DNA of 5,176 bases. It comes from JBFKPQ01 sp041628225 (GTDB taxonomy: Bacteria; Actinomycetota; Acidimicrobiia; Spongiisociales; JAENVV01). Shown one piece after another: positions 1-4,644 of the stretch. The translations under genes were made by a program, and so were the position numbers. The DNA lies in the NCBI GenBank assembly GCA_041628225.1, contig JBFKPQ010000173.1, forward strand, positions 1 to 5,176, read 5' to 3'. The notes under the pieces are model-generated. The model was given only the letters and a program-made list of their open reading frames with translations, was not told the DNA's origin and did not search any database. Each line of letters begins with the position of its first letter. The stretch's first letter is position 1.

Positions 1-1002
1 CCGGTTTCCCTCCTCGTAGAGGGCTCGGAACAAGCGGTCGCTCGTGCCTTCGTCGGCGTCGGCGGCCACGACGTAGGCCCCGGCTTCGGCGGCGATTCGG
101 GAGAAGTGACCGTCGTTGGCACCGAGATCCCACACGAGGTCCGGCTGCAACGCGTCGACGACGTCCCGGAGGAAATCCGCCTTCTGGGAGCGCTGCCGAA
201 CGACATGGTCCTGTCCGGCATAGTCGGTCCATTCGGTGTCGCGCGCCGGGGATACGAGGCGTTCGACGACCTTTCGGAGTCCGCGGACGTTGTTGATGAT
301 CAGGTCCTTGCTGAAGCCGGCCTGCTTCATCTCGTCCCGCACGTTCCGTACCGTCGCCGCGTACCGTTGCTCTGCTCGGGCCTGGAGACTCACGTGCAGC
401 AACACACCCTTGCGCAGGAGATCGCGCGGGCGGAGCATCCTGCGGAACTCGACGGCGGAGATACCGTCGAGCCTTCCCCGGAGCCACGGACGGAACGGGA
501 TGTCCTTGTAGGCCGTGAGCATCAGCGGGTAGAGGAACTGGCGGCAGAACTGTCGGTAGCCGATCCATGCGTCACCGGTTTCCAGCGGCTCGAAGGAGCC
601 GACGTCGATGAACACCGGCCGTCCGCCGAACCACTGCACATTGAACGGCGTGGCGTCCTTCAGGATCATGTCTTCGGCGAGCGCCGCTTCCAGGATGTCC
701 AGCGTGAGGAGCGCGGCCTGCCGCAGCATCGAGAACGACCACTCATAGGGATACGACACAAAGGGGATGCGGTCGTGTTCGAGGGCGGCGACCCAATGGT
801 CTCCATGGCCGGTGGGTAACTCCGCGGGTCGAGTGCCGACCAGCCAACCCCGCCGGACGAGGTCTTCGAAGAAGTCGGTGGCGGCGAGCGTCTTCCACGC
901 ATCGTGCCCGCGCTCGTCGAGCAGGCGCAGGACGCGGTTGCCGTCGATGACGACCTGACTGGAGGGATCCCGGAACGAACCGGGGTCGCGGGCCACCGGC
1001 AA
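1..1002 (-). CDS. Class I SAM-dependent methyltransferase, NoeA-like two-domain type (partial, C-terminus outside window)
   Basis: Reading the minus strand from TTG at 1002 gives 334 residues with no stop before the window edge. The C-terminal part opens a Rossmann methyltransferase domain: VWDLGANDGHFS (residues 290-301) is motif I, which binds S-adenosylmethionine, and D315 or D317 after the next strand would bind the ribose. The N-terminal ~250 residues carry blocks I recall from actinobacterial proteins annotated as SAM-dependent methyltransferase or nodulation protein NoeA: FVSYPYEWSFSMLRQAALL (81-99), LKDATPFNVQWFGGRPVFID (114-133) and YRQFCRQFLYPLMLTAYKD (149-167). The substrate is unknown. 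An in-frame TAG lies two codons upstream, so the start can only be TTG 1002, GTG 996 or later; neither has a good ribosome binding site. Translation is probably coupled to the 58-residue gene ending 3 bases upstream. The family is fairly sure, the start is not. Confidence 0.85.
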   Translation of the reverse strand, partial: MPVARDPGSFRDPSSQVVIDGNRVLRLLDERGHDAWKTLAATDFFEDLVRRGWLVGTRPAELPTGHGDHWVAALEHDRIPFVSYPYEWSFSMLRQAALLTLDILEAALAEDMILKDATPFNVQWFGGRPVFIDVGSFEPLETGDAWIGYRQFCRQFLYPLMLTAYKDIPFRPWLRGRLDGISAVEFRRMLRPRDLLRKGVLLHVSLQARAEQRYAATVRNVRDEMKQAGFSKDLIINNVRGLRKVVERLVSPARDTEWTDYAGQDHVVRQRSQKADFLRDVVDALQPDLVWDLGANDGHFSRIAAEAGAYVVAADADEGTSDRLFRALYEEGNR

Positions 1003-1005
1003 GGA

Positions 1006-1182
1006 CTACTCGGACGTCGAAGCGTCGACGGGTGCACCGTCCGGCGCGGGCGTTCCGTCCAACTTGGCGGCGAACATCCGCTGGCGGAGGCTGCGGAATA
1101 CCACGGCGATCCCGGCGATGCCGCCGAGGATGGCCTGCAGGATGAGGCTTCCGGTCCCTGGGTCGAGGTAAGCGAGAATCAT
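1006..1182 (-). CDS. Small single-pass membrane protein with YLDPGTGS motif (58 aa)
   Basis: ATG at 1182 gives 58 residues. The N-terminus AYLDPGTGSLILQ (4-16) leads into one hydrophobic helix (about 12-29, glycine-rich ILGGIAGIAVVF). A basic stretch (RSLRQRMFAAK, 30-40) and a polar Pro/Ala/Asp tail follow. This start is preferred over the frame's upstream start at 1269 because AAGGAA lies 5 bases before it and because the upstream extension is Arg-rich and featureless. I recall short hypothetical proteins with an N-terminal YLDPG-S motif beside polysaccharide or methyltransferase genes in actinobacteria, but no known function. The basic flank suggests the C-terminus stays in the cytoplasm, where the downstream methyltransferase would act. 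That gene starts 3 bases after this TAG in the same frame, so a membrane-anchor or partner role is plausible but inferred. Confidence 0.75.
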   Translation of the reverse strand: MILAYLDPGTGSLILQAILGGIAGIAVVFRSLRQRMFAAKLDGTPAPDGAPVDASTSE

Positions 1183-1187
1183 GTCAT

Positions 1188-1193
1188 TTCCTT
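1188..1193 (-). promoter_or_regulatory. Ribosome binding site of the 58-aa gene
   Basis: AAGGAA on the minus strand lies 5 bases before ATG 1182. It decides the start of the YLDPGTGS protein against the longer reading from 1269. Confidence 0.6.
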
Positions 1194-1202
1194 GGGAGTC
1201 GG

Positions 1203-1220
1203 TCGCCGACCGTTCGGCGA
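1203..1220 (-). repeat. Perfect 7-bp stem-loop upstream of the 58-aa gene
   Basis: On the minus strand TCGCCGA and TCGGCGA flank the 4-base loop ACGG. The stem ends 9 bases before the AAGGAA ribosome binding site, so in mRNA it would fold in the leader of the 58-aa/methyltransferase pair. There is no U-run after it, so it is not a canonical terminator. It could be a leader structure or a protein-binding dyad; the sequence alone does not decide. Confidence 0.45.
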
Positions 1221-1231
1221 TCGCACGCGCC

Positions 1232-1260
1232 AGTGTACGGCGCGCGGCGGAGGTACTCCA
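1232..1260 (-). promoter_or_regulatory. Possible promoter for the 58-aa gene and methyltransferase
   Basis: On the minus strand a -10-like TACACT (1237-1232) is preceded, after a 17-base spacer, by TGGAGT (1260-1255), a poor -35 with three matches to TTGACA. Transcription would begin near 1225, about 40 bases before the ATG. It would let this gene pair be expressed apart from the upstream membrane operon. The match is weak, and the pair could simply be co-transcribed from upstream. Confidence 0.25.
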
Positions 1261-1276
1261 GCCGTGCACCGCGCGC
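1240..1276 (-). terminator. Possible terminator-like stem-loop after the LiaI-like gene
   Basis: GCGCGCGG (1240-1247) and CCGCGCGC (1269-1276) form a perfect 8-bp GC stem around a 21-base loop that contains a smaller GGAG/CTCC pairing. It lies 16 bases past the TGA of the LiaI-like gene, where a transcript end would be expected. There is no U-run, and the -10-like box at 1232-1237 lies just past its far arm, so it could equally be an operator. A stem this GC-rich can also arise by chance in such DNA. Confidence 0.3.
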
Positions 1277-1292
1277 GGGGCTACTCAGGACC

Positions 1293-1466
1293 TCATTCCT
1301 CCGCGCGTTGGTCCTGTCCCAACAGCACGACGAGCCCGATGGCGATGATCAGTACGGGCCAGAGGTACCCGCCCCGGACGGTCCACACGTCCAGTCCTTG
1401 CAGCAGGTAGGCCAGTCCGATCAGGGCGAAGACGGCGCCAGCCACCATTTCACCAGGGTGTTTCAT
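1293..1466 (-). CDS. Small two-helix membrane protein, LiaI/DUF5668-like (57 aa)
   Basis: ATG at 1466 gives 57 residues. Two hydrophobic helices (about 7-25, MVAGAVFALIGLAYLLQGL, and 34-50, YLWPVLIIAIGLVVLLG) are joined by a short loop, with a charged QDQRAEE tail. The pattern Trp-loop-YLWPV-II-IG-LLG is that of the LiaI/LiaF transmembrane region (DUF5668-type), found in envelope-stress proteins of Gram-positive bacteria. The ATG overlaps the stop of the LiaF-like gene (ATGA), and GGAGG lies 7 bases upstream, inside that gene's last codons. Translation is therefore almost certainly coupled. The second helix closely resembles the C-terminal helix of the PspC-domain protein two genes upstream (YLWPVAIIAVGFIVMLGG). 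It probably inserts in the cytoplasmic membrane as an accessory subunit. The specific function is unknown. Confidence 0.8.
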   Translation of the reverse strand: MKHPGEMVAGAVFALIGLAYLLQGLDVWTVRGGYLWPVLIIAIGLVVLLGQDQRAEE

Positions 1467-2107
1467 CGCCGCACCTCCACATCACCGATCCCGGTCGAAA
1501 CGTCGAGCTTCAGCGTCGGCCATCCGAATCCGTCGACGCGCTCGATCGATGGCCCGAAACCCGACCGTGTCTCATCGAGGACCGTCACCTCGCCGATTCC
1601 CGCGCTCGCCGTCACGTCGATGATGGCGTTGTCGGGAGCGAACACTGTCAGCGCGCCGACGCCGAGCGAGATCTCGACTTCGGTGTCTTGTGTGACATCC
1701 AGCTGTCTGAGGTCGATCGTCACCTCCCCGACACCGTGTTCATACACGGGTTCGAGCTCGGCGAGGGTGTCGGGCGCCTCGAGTATCTCGCCGACGCCGT
1801 TCCACGGCGTAGCCGGGATCGTCCCTGTGACGATCACGACGAGCGACAGGATGACGCCGACGACGACCAAACCCCCCACGTCTGTCTTGGAGGCGCCGTA
1901 CATGATGCCCAGGCCGAGGATGATCAAGATGGTCGGCAGGACGAGGTCCCACCGCAGCTCGAACCAGCCGGCGATGTCGGCGAGCCACCCGGCTCCGAAC
2001 AGCACGATGAGCGTGCCTGCGATGATCCGGCCAATGCCCGTCCGGCGCGGAGGCTCGGGAGCGGGTGGCGGAGGAACGGTGCTGGTCTGGTCACCGATCA
2101 ACGTCAT
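1463..2107 (-). CDS. LiaF-like membrane protein with C-terminal glycine-repeat beta domain (214 aa)
   Basis: ATG at 2107 gives 214 residues. A Pro-rich cytoplasmic leader (VPPPPAPEPP, 11-20) is followed by three predicted membrane helices (about 24-45, 54-70 and 78-97). A soluble domain (100-214) follows, rich in beta strands with the pattern G-V/I-G-x-hydrophobic: GVGEILE (104), GVGEVTI (125), GVGALTV (149), GIGEVTV (170), GIGDVEV (206). This layout matches LiaF-type 'cell wall-active antibiotics response' proteins and related DUF4097-like beta-solenoid domains, which in Firmicutes restrain the LiaRS envelope-stress system. No sensor kinase is visible here. The start is fixed by GGGAGG 6 bases upstream and by the ATGA overlap with the PspC gene stop. 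The open frame extends to 2317, but that extension is Arg/His-rich shadow of the PspC gene. The family is likely, the precise role is inferred. Confidence 0.8.
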   Translation of the reverse strand: MTLIGDQTSTVPPPPAPEPPRRTGIGRIIAGTLIVLFGAGWLADIAGWFELRWDLVLPTILIILGLGIMYGASKTDVGGLVVVGVILSLVVIVTGTIPATPWNGVGEILEAPDTLAELEPVYEHGVGEVTIDLRQLDVTQDTEVEISLGVGALTVFAPDNAIIDVTASAGIGEVTVLDETRSGFGPSIERVDGFGWPTLKLDVSTGIGDVEVRR

Positions 2108-2523
2108 CGGCGGCCTCCCAACATCACGATGAAGCCAACCGCGATGATCGCGACGGGCCACAAGTACTGGTCGATCGAGGGCATCCATTGGCTGAGCAGC
2201 AGGATGGATCCGACGACGATGATGACGGTTCCGAGGATCAGCCGGGCGTCGAGCCGCCCGGCGACGGTGCCGGGTCCGATGATGTCTCCCGGCTTCTCTT
2301 CCGGAATGGCGATCCAACCGATGATGTAGAGCAGAACCCCCGACCCGCCGGTCAGCGCGAGCAGCACGAAGGCGATACGGAGAATGACGGGGTCGATTCC
2401 CAGGTAACGGCCGAGACCACCGGCGACGCCGCCGACGACTCGGTCACTCGTGCTCCTGCGCAGCAGCGGTGGGGTTTCGGTCGGTTGCTCCACGACCGGT
2501 GGCGGTGAAAGGTCGTTCACCAC
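2104..2523 (-). CDS. PspC-domain membrane protein (139 aa)
   Basis: GTG at 2523 gives 139 residues. After a polar Pro-rich N-terminus (1-20) comes a typical PspC domain (about 22-76): LRRSTSDRVVGGVAGGLGRY, then LGIDPVILRIAFVLLALTGG, then LLYIIGWIAIPEE. PspC proteins sit in the cytoplasmic membrane and take part in phage-shock or envelope-stress responses. A second hydrophobic unit (93-137) has two helices ending YLWPVAIIAVGFIVMLGG, which resembles the LiaI-type module in the last gene of this cluster. It therefore looks like a PspC plus LiaI-module fusion. AAAGGGG lies 7 bases before GTG 2523; the next codon is also GTG (2520) and could be used instead. The gene overlaps the LiaF-like gene by ATGA and is the first of three coupled membrane genes. 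No PspA-like gene is in the window. Confidence 0.88.
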   Translation of the reverse strand: MVNDLSPPPVVEQPTETPPLLRRSTSDRVVGGVAGGLGRYLGIDPVILRIAFVLLALTGGSGVLLYIIGWIAIPEEKPGDIIGPGTVAGRLDARLILGTVIIVVGSILLLSQWMPSIDQYLWPVAIIAVGFIVMLGGRR

Positions 2524-2541
2524 GTGTGCACCCCTTTCTGT

Positions 2542-2575
2542 CAGCTGGTCAGGCCAGCCGGCCGACGAGTCGTCG
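2542..2575. repeat. Hairpin plus adjacent palindrome in the gap before the PspC gene
   Basis: The gap between the SRPBCC stop and the PspC start (2524-2625) holds two dyads. CAGCTGG/CCAGCCG (2542-2560, plus strand, loop TCAGG) forms a 7-bp stem with one G-U type pair when read on the minus strand. Three bases further is the 13-base palindrome CGACGAGTCGTCG (2563-2575). There is no U-run for a terminator, and I see no convincing -10 box for PspC in this gap. The palindrome could be an operator and the hairpin a leader structure, or the PspC cluster may be read through from the SRPBCC promoter. Confidence 0.35.
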
Positions 2576-2625
2576 ACCGACCTCCACCATCGCGCCCGGT
2601 GGGAGGCGGTGCGTAGGGCCGAAGG

Positions 2626-3066
2626 TCAGGCGGGCTCTGCTCCGAGCGCCGTGGCCAGGCCTTCCACCGCTTCGCGACCGATGCGCTTGAGGCGAGATTT
2701 CAGGAAACCCTCGAAGAGACGGGTCACGCCGCGGAACGTCAGGTCCGCGACGTACCGGATCTCCGTGCCATCGCCGTCGGACTTCAGGGTGATCGTGTCG
2801 ACGGCACTGAGCTGTTTGGCCTCTCCGGTCAGGACGAGCCGATGGGGATGATGAAGGTCGGTGATCGTGTAGGTCATGGGCATCGACCGCCCATTGAACG
2901 AGTAATCGAGGGCGTAGGTACCGCCGACCTTGGGCGGCCCGTCGAACTGTTTGTCGGCTGAGGTCACGCCAGGATCCCACTCGGCGATGTGCTCCCATTT
3001 GGCCAGATACGCGAAGGCGCGGTCGATCTGCGCCGGTACGCGGATCGTCTCGTCGAGACGAATCAC
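2626..3066 (-). CDS. SRPBCC-fold (polyketide cyclase/START-like) protein (146 aa)
   Basis: GTG at 3066 gives 146 residues, the usual length for a single SRPBCC domain. The order of elements fits the fold: an N-terminal strand RLDETIRVPA (3-12); helix IDRAFAYLAKWEHIAEWDPG (14-33), with the common W-x-x-W-DPGV pattern; then strands including KVGGTYALDYSF, MTYTITDL, HRLVLTGE, DTITLKSDGDGTEIRYVADL; and a long C-terminal helix from about 116 to 141. These proteins bind small hydrophobic ligands in a deep cavity; no ligand can be named. The start is set by AAGGGGAG ending 5 bases before GTG. The frame stays open far upstream, but that part is antisense to the malic enzyme. It is transcribed divergently from malic enzyme and may lead the minus-strand gene series, 102 bases before PspC. 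Confidence 0.85.
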   Translation of the reverse strand: MIRLDETIRVPAQIDRAFAYLAKWEHIAEWDPGVTSADKQFDGPPKVGGTYALDYSFNGRSMPMTYTITDLHHPHRLVLTGEAKQLSAVDTITLKSDGDGTEIRYVADLTFRGVTRLFEGFLKSRLKRIGREAVEGLATALGAEPA

Positions 3067-3071
3067 AAGTG

Positions 3072-3079
3072 CTCCCCTT
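3072..3079 (-). promoter_or_regulatory. Ribosome binding site of the SRPBCC gene
   Basis: AAGGGGAG on the minus strand lies 5 bases before GTG 3066. It selects this GTG within a frame that stays open for about 1 kb upstream. Confidence 0.6.
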
Positions 3080-3094
3080 GGCTGGGCGTCTTCC

Positions 3095-3117
3095 CGGTCA
3101 CCGATCCTACGTGACCG
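3095..3117. promoter_or_regulatory. Operator-like dyad around a possible -10 box of the SRPBCC gene
   Basis: CGGTCAC (3095-3101) and GTGACCG (3111-3117) form a perfect 7-bp inverted repeat with a 9-base spacer, a centre-to-centre distance of 16 bases that suits a dimeric helix-turn-helix repressor. Its spacer contains ATCCTA (3104-3109), which on the minus strand is TAGGAT, a good -10 match 37 bases upstream of GTG 3066. No strong -35 is seen at the right distance (TGCAGG at 17 bases is poor). It lies about 30 bases upstream of the candidate malic enzyme promoter and could affect both directions. Which regulator binds cannot be told. Confidence 0.45.
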
Positions 3118-3144
3118 CGCAGGCGACCTGCAGCCTCTCGGGGC

Positions 3145-3173
3145 GTCTTGGCGCGGGCGCGGCACCCTATGCT
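3145..3173 (+). promoter_or_regulatory. Possible promoter of the malic enzyme gene
   Basis: TATGCT (3168-3173) is a fair -10 box. A -35 is unclear: GTCTTG (3145-3150) sits at a 17-base spacing, while the better-looking TTGGCG (3148-3153) is only 14 bases away. Transcription would start near 3180 and give a leader of about 58 bases. Confidence 0.35.
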
Positions 3174-3188
3174 TCGTTGTCGAAACTT

Positions 3189-3213
3189 CTGCGCCTGGCG
3201 CAGGGTCTGACCC
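3189..3213 (+). repeat. Leader hairpin and adjoining 11-base palindrome before malic enzyme
   Basis: CTGCGC (3189-3194) and GCGCAG (3198-3203) form a 6-bp stem with a 3-base CTG loop. The palindrome GGGTCTGACCC (3203-3213) begins on the last base of that stem. Both lie between the possible transcription start and the ribosome binding site. The hairpin may shape the leader and the palindrome may bind a repressor; a terminator is unlikely because no U-run follows. Confidence 0.4.
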
Positions 3214-3225
3214 CTTGGAACCTTC

Positions 3226-3231
3226 GAGAGG
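3226..3231 (+). promoter_or_regulatory. Ribosome binding site of the malic enzyme gene
   Basis: GAGAGG lies 6 bases before ATG 3238. An out-of-frame ATG sits at 3233-3235, closer to the site, but the spacing and the ACT domain favour 3238. Confidence 0.6.
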
Positions 3232-3237
3232 CATGAC

Positions 3238-4620
3238 ATGGCAATCCCGAGCGCTTCGTATTCGATCACGATCCGCCTGATCACCGACCCCGAGGACCCG
3301 ACAGCGATCGGCCGGGTCACCACCGCCGTGGGCGAGGCAGACGGCTCGGTCGTCGCGCTGGACTTCGTGGAGACGGACGAGCGCGGACTCATTGTCGACC
3401 TCACCGCCAATGCCCGGGGCGTCAAACACGCCGAAGCGATCGCGGCGGCAGCAGGGGCGGTCGAAGGGGTGAGCGTCTACAAGGTCTCGGACCGAACGTT
3501 CCTCATGCACCTCGGCGGCAAGATCGAGGTGACATCCAAGGTGGCCCTTCGGAATCGCGATCAGCTCTCCATGGCCTACACGCCCGGTGTGGCGCGGGTC
3601 TCCTCCGCCATCGCCGAACACCCCGAGGACGCCCGGAACCTCACCATCAAGGGCAACATGGTTGCGATCGTCACCGACGGCACAGCCGTGCTGGGTCTCG
3701 GTGACATCGGTCCGGTTGCTGCCCTTCCCGTCATGGAGGGCAAGGCCGCCCTGTTCAAGCGGTTCGCCAATGTCGACGCCTTCCCGATCTGCCTCGATAC
3801 GAAGGACACCGAGGAGATCGTTCGCACCGTGGAACTGATCGCGCCGGTGTTCGGCGGCGTCAACCTGGAGGACATCGCGGCACCGCGGTGCTTCGAGATC
3901 GAAGAACGGCTGCGCGAGTCGCTCGATATCCCGGTGTTCCACGACGACCAACACGGAACGGCCATCGTCGTGATCGCCGCACTCGTCAACGCGTTGAAGG
4001 TGGTCGGAAAGTCGTTCCCCGACGTCACGGTGGCCATGTCGGGAGCGGGTGCGGCCGGGGTGGCCATCGCCAAGATGTTGCTCCACGAGCAGGCGGCCGA
4101 CATCATCGCCTGCGACTCGAAGGGGATCATCCACTCAGGCCGCGAACTGGTGGATCCGTCGAAGCAATGGCTAGCCGAGCACACCAATCGTTCGGGCCGG
4201 CAGGGTTCGGTCCTCGACGCCTTGGACGGGGCCGACGTGTTCATCGGTGTGAGCGCCGCCAATCTGTTCTCGGCGTCCGAGATCCAGCGGATGAATGAGA
4301 AAGCGATCGTATTCGCGCTCGCCAACCCGGATCCAGAGGTCGATCCTCGTGAGGCTCGGCAGTACGCCGCCGTGGTGGCCACCGGTCGGTCGGACTATCC
4401 GAACCAGATCAACAACGTGCTGGCATTCCCCGGAGTTTTCCGTGGAGCGCTCGACGCCCGGGCGACCGAAATCACCGAGCGTATGAAGATCGCCGCGGCC
4501 CGCGCCATCGCCTCGGTCGTGACCGACGACCAGCGCAACGCCTCGTACATCATCCCGTCGGTGTTCAACGACCAGGTGGCGCCCGAGGTCGCTCGGGCGG
4601 TCGCGCAGGCCGTCGGATGA
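3238..4620 (+). CDS. Malic enzyme with N-terminal ACT domain (460 aa)
   Basis: This enzyme oxidatively decarboxylates malate to pyruvate and CO2 with NAD(P), linking the TCA cycle to pyruvate. Residues 7-85 form an ACT-type regulatory domain, starting YSITIRLITD. The malic N-domain follows (about 95-230): SMAYTPGVA (111-119) carries catalytic Tyr114, VTDGTAVLGLGDIGP (145-159) is the family signature, and EGKAALFKRF (167-176) holds the likely catalytic Lys169. NLEDIAAPRCFEIE (209-222) supplies metal ligands E211 and D212, and PVFHDDQHGTA (232-242) supplies D237. The nucleotide-binding domain has SGAGAAG (268-274), ANPDPEV (362-368) and a complete C-terminus. Asp293 after the second strand (ACDSKG) hints at NAD, but NADP enzymes also have it, so the cofactor is open. 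All expected catalytic residues are present. It lacks the phosphotransacetylase-like extension of the long MaeB type. The ligand of the ACT domain is unknown. Confidence 0.95.
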   Translation: MAIPSASYSITIRLITDPEDPTAIGRVTTAVGEADGSVVALDFVETDERGLIVDLTANARGVKHAEAIAAAAGAVEGVSVYKVSDRTFLMHLGGKIEVTSKVALRNRDQLSMAYTPGVARVSSAIAEHPEDARNLTIKGNMVAIVTDGTAVLGLGDIGPVAALPVMEGKAALFKRFANVDAFPICLDTKDTEEIVRTVELIAPVFGGVNLEDIAAPRCFEIEERLRESLDIPVFHDDQHGTAIVVIAALVNALKVVGKSFPDVTVAMSGAGAAGVAIAKMLLHEQAADIIACDSKGIIHSGRELVDPSKQWLAEHTNRSGRQGSVLDALDGADVFIGVSAANLFSASEIQRMNEKAIVFALANPDPEVDPREARQYAAVVATGRSDYPNQINNVLAFPGVFRGALDARATEITERMKIAAARAIASVVTDDQRNASYIIPSVFNDQVAPEVARAVAQAVG

Positions 4621-4644
4621 CCGGCCGGCCGATCTGACGCAGGC

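Noticed and set aside
106..819. 237-codon plus-strand open frame
   Set aside because: Antisense to the methyltransferase, whose conserved motifs are in the minus-strand frame; composition is low-complexity shadow.
1233..2132. 299-codon plus-strand open frame
   Set aside because: Antisense to the LiaF-like and LiaI-like genes, Ser/Thr/Pro-rich with no domain, while the minus strand there encodes clear membrane proteins with overlapping starts and good ribosome binding sites.
2108..2317. N-terminal 70-residue extension of the LiaF-like protein
   Set aside because: It lies inside the PspC gene in another frame and is Arg/His-rich; the ATG at 2107 has a well-placed GGGAGG.
2626..4134. 502-codon minus-strand open frame, far longer than the SRPBCC gene
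   Set aside because: Its upstream two-thirds is antisense to the malic enzyme core and has the His/Arg/Asp-rich composition of a GC-rich shadow frame. Only the part from GTG 3066 has a protein family pattern and a ribosome binding site.
4623..4630. GGCCGGCC palindrome right after the malic enzyme stop, as a terminator
   Set aside because: Self-complementary without a loop or U-run, and common by chance in GC-rich DNA.
4617..4637. ATG overlapping the malic enzyme stop (ATGA), as a start for the next gene
   Set aside because: It encodes only six residues before TGA; the phosphotransferase frame begins at GTG 4645.
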